Origin: Equadaptatus sp045642025
GTDB lineage: Bacteria > Synergistota > Synergistia > Synergistales > Synergistaceae
Assembly: GCA_045642025.1 (NCBI GenBank)
Contig: JAZUIB010000004.1
Coordinates: forward strand, 1-26,617
Reading direction: 5' to 3'
Length of the DNA: 26,617 bases
Under the pieces are notes generated by a model. The model was not told the DNA's origin, did not search any database, and saw only the letters and a list, made by a program, of their open reading frames with translations. Made by a program: the position numbers and the translations under genes. Below are positions 6,635-15,200 of the stretch, one piece after another. Position 1 is the first letter of the stretch. Each line of letters begins with the position of its first letter.

Positions 6635-7111
6635 ATGGACAAAGCAGCTGTTTATGCCTTGTTGAGAGAGAAGGGAATTGTTTTTGAAGTGACGGAGCAT
6701 GCGCCTCTCGCAAATATGGAGGCTATGTTTGCCGCCGGTCTTCCCTACCCTGACGCTATCGCAAAAAATCTGTTTGTGCGCGGCGATGGCAAGAAGGATT
6801 ATTACTTGATTACTGCGCGCGAGGAGCGTGTTATTGACCTGAAGCAGTTCAGACAGCAGTTCTGCACAAAGCGTCTGAGTTTCGCCTCAGAGGTTAACCT
6901 TGCGGCTGTTCTTCAACTCACAAAGGGCTCGGTAACTCCTTTTGGGCTGCTGAATAATACGGAATACCGCGTACATTTTTTCCTTGACGTTTATTTTAAG
7001 AACAGACTCATCGGCGTTCACCCGAATGAGAACACGGCAACCGTGTGGCTGAACAGCAGCGATTTGATTTCACTTGTCAGGAATCACGCAACAAGCGTTA
7101 CGCTGTTTTAG
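6635..7111 (+). CDS. Prolyl-tRNA editing hydrolase, ProX/PrdX (YbaK-like)
   Basis: This 158-residue free-standing trans-editing domain removes a wrongly attached amino acid (typically alanine) from tRNA-Pro in the cytoplasm, by family knowledge. It shows the YbaK/EbsC fold signatures of the PrdX subgroup: VTEHAPLANMEAMFAAGLP, the catalytic-lysine region AKNLFVRGDGKKDYYLIT, KRLSFASE, and the GSVTPFGLLNN loop that shapes the active site. The length is normal for the family. The ATG is preceded by AAAGGAG with good spacing. It stands alone on the plus strand and converges on the RhuM-family gene 65 nt away. I found no clear intrinsic terminator between them. Confidence 0.9.
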   Translation: MDKAAVYALLREKGIVFEVTEHAPLANMEAMFAAGLPYPDAIAKNLFVRGDGKKDYYLITAREERVIDLKQFRQQFCTKRLSFASEVNLAAVLQLTKGSVTPFGLLNNTEYRVHFFLDVYFKNRLIGVHPNENTATVWLNSSDLISLVRNHATSVTLF

Positions 7112-7176
7112 GGCAAAAACTTCTGAATGATTTTATAATTTTCAGTTACCGGTTATTAAACTTTGTACTGTGTAAT

Positions 7177-8181
7177 TTAGTTTCCTTTTAGATATTTTTC
7201 TGTTGCGTTGTCAAAATCTGAAATGTATTCTCTGTCTTGCTTTATTCTAAATTGTCTATACTCATCATCCGCTTTTTCAACTGCTTGTTTATGCGATATT
7301 ACTCCTTTGCCTTTCAATACATTACGGCGGTTCACGGAAAGAAAAACATCTGTTTGCCGCAACCAATCTTCCATACTCATAAGGACGTTGTCTTCGGCCA
7401 TAAGCTCAGCATAGTCAATAAACATAGTTACAAGCCTGTTAAGGCGTGAAATTTCTTGCTCATTCAGATAATTTTTTGCTGTCACAACATCGCTGTGCAG
7501 AATTTTACCAGACGAAGAGGCTTTCCATGTTGTAAGCCCCATCGTAGGTTTATCAGCATCTGCGCGCTCATAGATCAATTCGGCAGCAGTTTTTCCGGTT
7601 ACGGCATAATGCAATTTGTTTTGGACAAACGCATAAAACGCTTTCGTTGTTTCACTATTCCTATCATAATCAAAACTGCACTGTTCAAATACATCGGCTA
7701 TTTTCTGATATGCCCTGCGTTCACTGGCACGTATTTCCCTAATACGCTCAAGCAGTTCATCAAAATAGTCTTTTCCAAAAGGTTTGCCGTTTTTCAACAT
7801 TTCATCATTAAGCACAAAACCTTTTTGGATATATTCTTTTAATGTCTTGGTCGCCCATTGGCGAAATTGTGTTGCTTTTTTTGAATTTATCCTGTATCCG
7901 ACAGCAATAATGGCATCAAGGCTGTAAAACTCAACATTTCTGTGAACAGTCCTGTTGCCTTCAATTTGAACTTGTTCCATTTTGGAACAAGTTGCATCCT
8001 TAAAAAGTTCCTCTTCAGAATATATGTTTTCCAGGTGCTTCGTAATTGCCTGTGTATTGACACCAAACAACTCGGACATGGCTTTTTGTGTAAGCCAAAA
8101 TGTTTCATTAAGAAAATATACCTTAATACAAACATTTACTCCTTCTGTTTGGTACAAGATTATCTGTTGTTTTTCGTTCAT
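7177..8181 (-). CDS. RhuM-family (virulence-associated) protein
   Basis: This 334-residue protein has a helix-turn-helix-like N-terminus (FWLTQKAMSELFGVNTQAI, TKHLENIYSEEEL). The family core follows: VEFYSLDAIIAVGYRINSKK, ATQFRQWATKTLKEYIQKGF, then AFYAFVQNKLHYAVTGKTAA and GLTTWKASSSGKI. These are characteristic of PF13310 (Virulence_RhuM), a full-length match. The molecular activity of the family is unknown. Members are common in genomic islands, prophages and defence-rich loci, and the name comes from a Salmonella pathogenicity island gene. It lies 41 nt downstream of the M20 gene on the same strand and may be read through from it. The SD is weak (AAAAGAG). With dinD and the phage relic close by, it belongs to an accessory stretch. 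Confidence 0.88.
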   Translation of the reverse strand: MNEKQQIILYQTEGVNVCIKVYFLNETFWLTQKAMSELFGVNTQAITKHLENIYSEEELFKDATCSKMEQVQIEGNRTVHRNVEFYSLDAIIAVGYRINSKKATQFRQWATKTLKEYIQKGFVLNDEMLKNGKPFGKDYFDELLERIREIRASERRAYQKIADVFEQCSFDYDRNSETTKAFYAFVQNKLHYAVTGKTAAELIYERADADKPTMGLTTWKASSSGKILHSDVVTAKNYLNEQEISRLNRLVTMFIDYAELMAEDNVLMSMEDWLRQTDVFLSVNRRNVLKGKGVISHKQAVEKADDEYRQFRIKQDREYISDFDNATEKYLKGN

Positions 8182-8222
8182 AGACTCTTTTAACTCTACT
8201 TTTGGGCAGTTTTATGTTTTGG

Positions 8223-9386
8223 TTATGCTTTAAGTAATTTCAATATTGCCTTTGTTTGAATTTCTACTCCAAGCGATATGCAGCTTTCGTCTGCCTTGAA
8301 TTTCGCATTGTGTATCGGCGCGTTGTTCTGTCCTTTAAACCCGCAGCCAAGATGCCAAAAACAGCTCGGCCGCGCCTGACTGAAGTAGGAAAAATCTTCT
8401 GTGCCGAGGCTGGGGTTTTTTTCCTGCGTGACGTTTCCTGCGCCCAGCACTTCTTTTGCGGTTTCATGCACCGTTTTTACAACTTCGTCATCATTCGTAA
8501 GCGATGCATAACTGGGGCGTAGCTCAAGATCGGCTTCTCCGCCGTATGCCTGCGCTACGCCTTTGGCAACAAATTTCACACGCTCACGAAGTTTCATTCT
8601 TGTTTCTTCTGAGAGTGAACGAAGTATGCCTACCAACTCGGCTTCCGCCGGAATGATGTTGCCTGCGCTGCCCGCTGTAAATTTGCCTACTGTTACTACT
8701 CCGGCTTCGTAGGGAGCAAGGTTTCTGCTTGATATACTCTGCAGCGCCGTTACTATCTGCGACGCAAGCACTATGCTGTCTACACCGGCGTCAGGATGTG
8801 CGCCGTGACAGCCTTTTCCACGTACATGAAGCGTAAATTCGTCTGATGCGGCCATCATCTGTCCGTATTTAAAACCGGCTTCTCCTGCTGTGTATTCAGG
8901 CTCTACATGAAGGCCTACAACCTGTTTGACATACGGATTTTCAAGCACTCCGGCTTTTACCATTCTGTCGGCTCCGCCTGTGGTTTCTTCTGCGGGCTGG
9001 AAGAAGAATTTTACCGTGCCGCCAAGTTCTGCCTCGCGTTTTTTGAGAAGTATCGCAATACCAAGCACTATTGTCGCATGCAGATCATGTCCGCAGGCGT
9101 GCATGTAGCCTTTATTTTTGGAGGCAAATTCCACGCCGCTGTTTTCGAGTATCGGAAGCGCGTCAATGTCCGCACGAACGCCTATACACGGCTCTTTGCC
9201 TGTTCCAACCCATGCGCACACTGCTGTGCTGTCAAGCAGAACATCATATTTAATGCCGTATTTGTCAAGAATTTTTGTGATACGACAGACAGTTTCCTGT
9301 TCGCTGCCGCTCGGCGACGGATTTTCATGCACTTCGTGTCTGAAAGCAATCAGTTCCGGCAGTATTTTCTGTATTTCCTCTTTCAT
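8223..9386 (-). CDS. M20-family amidohydrolase (IAA-amino acid/hippurate hydrolase type)
   Basis: This 387-residue cytoplasmic metallopeptidase-like hydrolase cleaves N-acyl amino acids or similar amides, by family. The metal site is visible as GVRADIDALPILE, MHACGHDLHATIV and FQPAEETTGGADRM, then GLHVEPEYTAGE and LGTEDFSYF near the C-terminus. HGAHPDAGVDSIVLASQIV marks the lid/dimerisation domain. A TTG 9 nt upstream opens the frame, but it abuts the SD (GGGAG). The ATG at 9386 stands 9 nt after that SD and is preferred. It lies between dinD and the RhuM gene on the same strand. Genes of this class are abundant in amino-acid-fermenting Synergistota, which fits the metabolism. The true substrate is not visible. 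Confidence 0.92.
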   Translation of the reverse strand: MKEEIQKILPELIAFRHEVHENPSPSGSEQETVCRITKILDKYGIKYDVLLDSTAVCAWVGTGKEPCIGVRADIDALPILENSGVEFASKNKGYMHACGHDLHATIVLGIAILLKKREAELGGTVKFFFQPAEETTGGADRMVKAGVLENPYVKQVVGLHVEPEYTAGEAGFKYGQMMAASDEFTLHVRGKGCHGAHPDAGVDSIVLASQIVTALQSISSRNLAPYEAGVVTVGKFTAGSAGNIIPAEAELVGILRSLSEETRMKLRERVKFVAKGVAQAYGGEADLELRPSYASLTNDDEVVKTVHETAKEVLGAGNVTQEKNPSLGTEDFSYFSQARPSCFWHLGCGFKGQNNAPIHNAKFKADESCISLGVEIQTKAILKLLKA

Positions 9387-9484
9387 TTTTAACAACTCCC
9401 TTGTTTAGCAGGCAGTCTTTTGCTGCCGACAGTTATAATTCTTCTAATTTTTTAGCTAACTGCCAATAGCTGACAGCTGCATCC

Positions 9485-10339
9485 TTACTCGTCCAGCATC
9501 AGTTCTTCCGTTCGTTGTGACAGTTTTTCTATCCGTTCGCGTTCAATTTCACTGATGGTTTTCTTCGGCACTCCCATATTTTCCGGCATTGTACCCCCTA
9601 CCTTCTCTATTGCCGCGCGAACCTCTTTTCCTACTATATAATGTATCTCGTTGGCAAGCTGCAGATCGGTGACATTTTCTTTCTGCAGTTTTTCTTCCGT
9701 TTGAGTGATGCGGAACAGATTTGCTGCAAGTTCGGCGCTTTCCATAAAATCAAGTATTTTTTCGTCCTGCTTGAGCCCTTTTTTCTTGTGTATCTCATCA
9801 ACTGTCATGCCGCCGTAGAGCCCCATATAACCTGAATTCTGGAATATTTTGTAATCATCGCCGGAAAGCACACCTGCTTTGTGCGCCGCCTCGGCAAGCA
9901 TTCTGTTCCACACGCGTATATCGCCGCGCACCGCAAGCCGCTTTCTGTCTTCGTCAAGTTGGTTGAATATTTCCGCAACCTCTGTGCGGCGTGTCTGAAT
10001 GGCAAAATAGGTCTGTCCGCAGGCAATTACTTCTTTTTTCGGGTCACCGTTCTGGACTATGAGGTAACAGGCATAGCGCGACAATTCGTAATCGTTGATT
10101 TCCTTAGCTGCCACGCCGGTTTTTACAATTTTGTTGACCTCAACAAAATTGTCAGCAAGAGGGCTCTTGCTGTTAATACAGGCAATCATGGCACGGTCTA
10201 TTACTTTGGAAAAATTTCTCCATTCTTTGTATTCCAACACTGTGCAGAGCTCACGCGCTGACCAGAATTCGCTTCCATCTTCGCGCGTATGTTTTATTCC
10301 ATCAAAGGTAACGTACTCTAGTGCCTGAAGATTTGCCAT
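9485..10339 (-). CDS. dinD: DNA damage-inducible protein D (DinD) homologue
   Basis: This 284-residue protein has the Bro-N-like N-terminal domain seen in DinD: DGSEFWSARELCTVLEYKEW, RNFSKVIDRAM, then NDYELSRYACYLIVQNGD and VIACGQTYFAIQTRR. The remainder includes AVRGDIRVWNRMLAEAAHKA, then GVLSGDDYKIFQNSGYMGLY. Escherichia coli DinD inhibits RecA filament-dependent strand exchange. That role is known for the family but not shown here. The start is the ATG at 10339, preceded by GAGGTG. The frame extends 26 codons upstream but crosses the probable promoter. A -10 box at 10372-10367 and two direct CTGTAT hexamers lie just upstream. The gene is divergent from the candidate RNA gene at 10509. Confidence 0.9.
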   Translation of the reverse strand: MANLQALEYVTFDGIKHTREDGSEFWSARELCTVLEYKEWRNFSKVIDRAMIACINSKSPLADNFVEVNKIVKTGVAAKEINDYELSRYACYLIVQNGDPKKEVIACGQTYFAIQTRRTEVAEIFNQLDEDRKRLAVRGDIRVWNRMLAEAAHKAGVLSGDDYKIFQNSGYMGLYGGMTVDEIHKKKGLKQDEKILDFMESAELAANLFRITQTEEKLQKENVTDLQLANEIHYIVGKEVRAAIEKVGGTMPENMGVPKKTISEIERERIEKLSQRTEELMLDE

Positions 10340-10366
10340 AAGCGCACCTCGCTTTTTGTCTTTACT

Positions 10367-10397
10367 ATTATACAGCATATCAAAACGGCAGATACAG
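10367..10397 (-). promoter_or_regulatory. dinD promoter region with direct CTGTAT repeats
   Basis: On the minus strand TATAAT (10372-10367) sits in GCTGTATAATA. The hexamer CTGTAT occurs at 10375-10370 and again at 10397-10392, a 22-nt period. If dinD is SOS-controlled here, this is where a LexA-type repressor could bind, but the motif is not a recognised LexA box and the -35 box is weak. Confidence 0.4.
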
Positions 10398-10473
10398 GTA
10401 AAATAATATTCTTTCAAAACTCTGGGAATTTACAATAGACAATAGACATATTACGGCTCCTTTCAAACAATGT

Positions 10474-10502
10474 TTGCAATTTTTGAAAATAAATGGTATA
10501 TT
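10474..10502 (+). promoter_or_regulatory. Promoter of candidate small RNA
   Basis: TTGCAA (10474-10479) and TATATT (10497-10502) are separated by exactly 17 nt. Expected initiation is near 10508-10510. No plausible coding region follows on this strand before the terminator. Confidence 0.6.
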
Positions 10503-10508
10503 ATCCGT

Positions 10509-10600
10509 GCAAGGTCAAAGCGCTACGCTTTCACCGTGCAGCCAACCTTGAGCGGTATAACGCTCAAAGAAGTGCGGAGAGTTTGCTCTCCGTTTTTTTT
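10509..10600 (+). ncRNA. Candidate structured small RNA, about 92 nt
   Basis: Between a well-spaced promoter and a terminator lies a short non-coding stretch with two further perfect hairpins. One is AAAGCG-CTA-CGCTTT (10517-10531). The other is TTGAGCG-GTATAA-CGCTCAA (10548-10567). A third pairing, CAAGGT (10510-10515) with ACCTTG (10545-10550), would enclose the first hairpin but compete with the second for 10548-10550, so the RNA could switch between two folds. The terminator stem is at 10575-10592. The order GGTCA, GCAGCC, ACCTTG faintly recalls SRP RNA, but the GGAA loop and AGCAG element are absent. The only nearby coding region downstream is on the other strand, so a cis-riboswitch role is unlikely. 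An independent regulatory RNA is my inference. Confidence 0.5.
10575..10600 (+). terminator. Intrinsic terminator of candidate small RNA
   Basis: A 7-bp stem CGGAGAG-TTTG-CTCTCCG is followed by eight T residues (10593-10600). The T tract exists only on the plus strand, fixing the direction of transcription. Confidence 0.85.
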
Positions 10601-10603
10601 ATC

Positions 10604-11302
10604 TCAAGACAATATTCCACCTGAATTTATACAGCTTGTTGTCTGTATATATGTGCTACCTTCAATGTAAAGTAGAGCGTTAGGGTCAAATAAGCGTTTA
10701 GTATTTGTTCCCTCTTTAACTCTTGCTTTTACCTCCCTTTTAATTTTATCGAGGCAAGATTTTACAGACAAATCGCCCTGCGTGTAAATAAAAACATTCG
10801 GCGACTGTTTAAGGGCATTAACAGCGTTTATTCCTATTCTGTTACGGCTGCCTTTAACTCGTTTCATTTCCATTGTTTTACCGTTAAGAATAATATCGGG
10901 ATTTTTACTCCCTTTGGTTCGATTATCCTCGGGTAACATATACACATTCCTCTGTAATTCTCTCGCTATCATCATTGTCATTTCCTTATCCGAATTAAAA
11001 ATGTCGCTTCTTTTTTGTTCGTCTATTGCTCTTGTTGATGATACGAAAACGCTTGATTTATCGCTTGCTTTTTCGCCATTATTCCAGTCCCATTTTTCAT
11101 TCGGATATAATTCTTCCAACTGCTTTTGTTCTTCCGAGTCAGTCTCGCCGATAATCCCCAATTCAGGGTTATTCTCGTCAATATAAAGGTCGTAGGTATG
11201 GCGGCAGTTCGGGTGAAACAGTCCTTCCGCTTCGGCTTCGTCAAGCGTGGTGCAGCCTTTCTTTATGCCTGTCAGAGAGAGATTTTGCCATCTATAACCT
11301 TT
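10604..11302 (-). pseudogene. 3' remnant of a phage minor head protein fused to a CdiA-like nuclease domain
   Basis: The minus-strand frame is open from a TAA at 11305-11303 down to its stop at 10604, about 232 codons, with no ATG and no convincing SD near the beginning. It starts inside a domain: WQNLSLTGIKKGCTTLDEAE and GLFHPNCRHTYDLYID form the Cys/His-bearing C-terminal end of Mu gpF/SPP1 gp7-like minor head proteins. After a linker (EEQKQLEELYPNEKWDW) comes a domain with NPDIILNGKTMEMKRVKG, a PD-(E/x)xK-style nuclease motif. INAVNALKQSPNVFIYTQ and ALLYIEGSTYIQT follow, resembling CdiA C-terminal toxins and the nuclease-like tails of some phage head proteins. The head domain is truncated at its N-terminus and no other phage gene is in the window, so I call it a relic. 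A TTG at 11161 could still start a shorter protein. Confidence 0.7.
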
Positions 11303-11540
11303 TTATCCTAAAAACCCACACCTCTATCTTTGCGCCGTTATTACATACCAAGTACATACTCCAATCACTCTGATAATAAATCCTATCATTTTAGTATGGA
11401 TATATTTCCCGATACTCAACCTGGCATTTTTTGGTGTGGTACGCTTTATATCAAAAATAGTCTGCAAAAAATAACACGGCGATAATACCAGCATTTGCAA
11501 TGCTTTATAAATTCCTATAATTTTGGTATGAAAACAACTA
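11303..11540. other. Gene-free spacer between the phage relic and the Rrf2 gene
   Basis: No supported gene. A near-perfect dyad AGCATT-TGC-AATGCT lies at 11490-11504. The minus-strand frame across 11324-11581 has no SD and runs into the Rrf2 promoter, so I do not accept it. The other end of the phage insertion may lie here, but no attachment site can be recognised. Confidence 0.4.
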
Positions 11541-11569
11541 TTGCAGATTTTTCTCCGTTTCGTTATAAT
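11541..11569 (+). promoter_or_regulatory. Promoter of the Rrf2 regulator, flanked by an inverted repeat
   Basis: TTGCAG (11541-11546) and TATAAT (11564-11569) are 17 nt apart, a good sigma-70 promoter. A perfect 7-bp inverted repeat flanks it: GGTATGA at 11525-11531 and TCATACC at 11569-11575. Autoregulation through these arms is possible but not shown, and they are 37 nt apart. Confidence 0.65.
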
Positions 11570-11607
11570 CATACCATTCAAATAGGTTTTGCAAAGAAGG
11601 TATCCTT

Positions 11608-12018
11608 ATGAAGATTTCGACTAGGGGGCGTTACGCTCTCAGATTTATGATTGACCTTGCGGAAAACGGTCGCGATTCACTCGTTTCACTGCGTGAAGTT
11701 TCCGAGCGTCAGGATATCAGCGTCAAATATCTTGAACGAATAGCCGCCTGCCTTTCAAAGGCAGGTCTTATTCAGGCAGTGAGGGGAACAGGCGGAGGAT
11801 ATATCCTCACACGCAGGGCTGATGAATATACTGCAGGGGAAATTATCCGCGCAGCAGAAGGACGTATTGCTCCGGTTGATTGTCTTGCGGCGAAAACAAA
11901 TTTGTGTCACCGAGCAGACTTCTGCCCCGCACTGAAATTCTGGACGGGACTTGATAAGGTAATCAACCTCTATATGGACCAGTTCACTCTCGCGAACTTT
12001 ACGGGACAGATAAAATAA
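11608..12018 (+). CDS. Rrf2-family transcriptional regulator
   Basis: This 136-residue regulator begins MKISTRGRYALRFMIDLAEN and continues with VSERQDISVKYLERIAACLS, then GLIQAVRGTGGGYILTR. This is the full Rrf2 winged-helix DNA-binding domain. The C-terminal half has three cysteines, DCLAAKTNLCHRADFCPA, spaced like the Fe-S ligands of IscR/RsrR-type members, so it may sense iron-sulfur or redox status. No isc or suf genes are in the window, so its targets are unknown. The start ATG has AAGGT upstream and a strong promoter 38 nt before. The AsmA-like gene begins 274 nt downstream. A weak hairpin at 12121-12146 may separate the two. Confidence 0.92.
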   Translation: MKISTRGRYALRFMIDLAENGRDSLVSLREVSERQDISVKYLERIAACLSKAGLIQAVRGTGGGYILTRRADEYTAGEIIRAAEGRIAPVDCLAAKTNLCHRADFCPALKFWTGLDKVINLYMDQFTLANFTGQIK

Positions 12019-12120
12019 TTTCACAAAAATAGCAGCAACTTCTGCAGGCTTCTGATTTCAGGGTCTATTTTATATTGCAGCAACTCGCGCATCTGGTTTA
12101 GGGCAGTTTTTATATAGATT

Positions 12121-12146
12121 AAACACAAGTTGTTTGTGTGTTTATT
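12121..12146 (+). terminator. Weak hairpin after the Rrf2 gene
   Basis: ACACAA (12123-12128) pairs with TTGTGT (12134-12139) around a 5-nt loop, followed by GTTTATT. It is AT-rich and short, so at best a partial terminator. The remaining gap to 12292 shows only AT-rich sequence with no clear promoter. GCAGCAACT occurs twice earlier in the gap. Confidence 0.3.
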
Positions 12147-12292
12147 AAAATGTATCGTATTACAGCACTCTGCATACCGCTCTGAATTTCTTTATTTTCC
12201 GTCTGAACAATATTTCTTTATTACAATTGGTTTCATTGTTTTTATTGTTTTGGTGGTAAAATTTATTATGTAAAAATCTGCCAAGGGGAGGT

Positions 12293-15200
12293 ATGTTGTT
12301 GCGTAGGCCAAAGACGCTTTCCAAACGCCTGCTTGCTGCGGTTGCACTGCTTCTAACTGTATGTGCGGCTGCGTTGTTTGGTCTTTCAAAAATCACCTTC
12401 CTTGCGGATACTGCAAGGGATTATGCCCTTCCGATGATTGAGAAAAAACTCAACGTCAAGTTTGACTCTTCTCCTTTTACCGGTAATCCTCTGACAGGGC
12501 TTTATGCCAAAAATGTAACTTTGCGCCGTGACGGCGAAGATTTGATCAGTTTCAGAGAAATCAAAATTTCGCTTTCCCCCGCCGCTTCTGCAATAAAACG
12601 TACTTTAAAACTAACACTGGAAGCAGACGGAGCGATAACAAGCATTGATAAATTTAATAAGCTTATCCCTCATACAGATATGCCAGGGCCTAGTGAAATT
12701 ATTATCAGTACGGCGATTCTAAACAATTCTGTCATTTACACAAAATACGGCGCTCTCAAAATTGATGACAGCACGGTTGATATAGACAACAGCCAGTCTT
12801 ATTCTTTGAATATCAAAGGAGAGGTCGGCAACATCGCACCGTTTACAATAGAGGGCGATGTGCTGAAACGCGACGACAGTTGGACAGCAGACGGGTTGGA
12901 GTTGAATTTTGACGACGGCACAGCGGAAGTTGACGGGGCTGTTTATCCAAAAACAGATTTGGAAATCTCTACGAATAAACTGAATTTGAGCAAAATCGCA
13001 GAGGTTTTCCCGGAAATCAGGGCTTACGGCATACGCGGTATGCTTACCTCCGATTTCACATTCAGCGGGAACAGTAAAGATGTCAAAACAGCCGGCAGCC
13101 TGTCTTTTAAAAACGCGCTTCTTCGCGGCATTCCGCTTGAAACTCTTTCTTTCAGCTGGAAATATGAAAATAAAAAACTTGAGGCTTTCTTCAATAAAGG
13201 AAACCTCTCTTCTTCAGCCCTTACCGGCTATGTTAAATTTGACGGCAAGGTACCGGGCAAATATGTCGATATAGATTTAAAAACACAGAAGCTTAAGCTG
13301 GCTCAGCTTACAGAACAGTTCAAAAAACAACTTAACGGCATAGAAGCTCTGCCCCAGGGCAATATTGCAGGTGCCAGGGTAAAACTTAAGGGTAACCTGA
13401 ATGCGCTTACCGGAGGCATTGAGCTGTTGCCCTCTGACATTACATATGACAGAATAGCTTTCAAAGGACTTAAAGGGACTGCTGTTTTCAGCGGCAATAG
13501 CAGCGGAAATTTAAATTTCTCTGCAACGCATAATGGCAAACCTCTTTCTCTCTCCGGTGTTCTTGCCTTCGCGGATAACGTACAGAATAACCTCAAATTT
13601 TCCGTTGCAGAATTTGCTCTCGAAGAACTGCACAATGCAATTCCCGCACTGAAAAAAGCCGGCGTTAAAGGACACGTATCTCTTGATGCCTCTGTCACCG
13701 GTCAGTTTAAACAGCTGAAACTCGGCGGCAATATCTCATCAAAACAGGTTACAGCAGGCAAATTCGGCACTATTTCAGATATAAAACTGGACGGGAGTTA
13801 CTCGCTTGGCAGCGGAAATGCCGAAGTCCGCTCGCTTTCCGCCGTGTGGAACGGAGCAAAGATAAATGCCTCGGGCAGCTTTGACAATACAAAGCGTAAC
13901 CCTGCACTGCAGCTTACCGGGCATATACGCGACATGCAGACTGACAATTTCCGTCAGGCGGTTAAGCTTCCAACCGGCGTAAAAGCTGATCTTAATGCTG
14001 ATTTCACCATATCAGGACCTCTGAAACAACCAAATATCAGCGGTACTTTCTTTTCAAAACAGGTTACAGCAGGCAAATTCGGCACTATTTCAGATATAAA
14101 ACTGGACGGGAGTTACTCGCTTGGCAGCGGAAATGCCGAAGTCCGTTCGCTTTCCGCCGTGTGGAACGGCGCAGCGGTAAAATTGAACGGCAAAGTAAAC
14201 GATATAAAACGCTCGCGCGGTTTTAACATTACAGGCAGCGTCAGAAATATGCAGACGGAACGTTTTGAGTCTCTGCTCACATTTATAGACGATATCAACC
14301 TGAAAACAGCCATTAACGGAGATTTTAAAGCAAGCGGCACGCTGTCAAATCCCAATGTCGATGCAATGCTCACATCTGGCAGCGGCACTATAATGAAGGG
14401 GCTTCAGATTAACTCAGCGTCTACCGATCTTCACTATAAAAATAACGTTATAACCGGCAACCATCTTGTGATAACAACACCGTGCGGCACTTTGAATTCG
14501 CACGTCAGAGCCGCTGTAAAAGGCAAAACAGACTGGTGCTGGGAGGCTGATTTTGACGGACTCTCTGCAAATGTTATCAACGGTCTGTTTGGTATGCAGG
14601 AAGACATCAAAGGCAAAATGTCCGGAAACATAAAACTTTATAGTATCGGACAAGGCATGCACTGGTCTGGAAACTTCATAAAATCACGCTTTTTGTGGAG
14701 AACCTTCCATTTTGACTCCTTTACAGGCAATGCAGACGGCACAAAGGACGTCGTCAATCTCAACCGCATGAAATTTGAAATCTGTGGCGGCAAAGGTACT
14801 GCCGACGGCAGAGTTACTATCGGCAGTTCGCTTGCCTCCTCAATGATTGACGCAAATTTAAGCGCAGAAAAGATTAATATCTACGAAGTAACAAGACGGC
14901 ATCTTCCGCGGGTGCGCAATATTCAGGGACTCGCTTATGCAGACTGCAAGGTCACAGGCAGTATTGCAGAGCCTCTGTTTACCGGAAATCTTAAACTGTC
15001 ACCTCTTCGTATCAGCACGGCATATATCCCTGAAGTGAAAATATCCGGTAATGCCGGTTTGGCTCATCTAACCTGTCAAACAATAAAAGCAAGCCTCCCT
15101 GAAGGCGAAGCCGAAGGTAAGGCATCGCTTTATAAAAAGAATGGCGAATGGCATGCAGAAGCTGAAATGACAGGAAAGGACATTGACATCGGCAAACTGA

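Noticed and set aside
10509..10600. SRP (4.5S) RNA identity for the candidate RNA
   Set aside because: GGTCA, GCAGCC and ACCTTG occur in a similar order, but the GGAA tetraloop and the AGCAG internal loop that define SRP helix 8 are absent, and the 3' part folds separately.
11324..11581. 85-residue minus-strand reading frame
   Set aside because: It has no Shine-Dalgarno, matches no family I know, and its 5' end lies across the Rrf2 promoter on the other strand.
12019..12292. Cobalamin or SAM riboswitch at the head of the cob-met run
   Set aside because: No B12-box or S-box consensus is visible by eye, although only a covariance search could exclude a divergent one.
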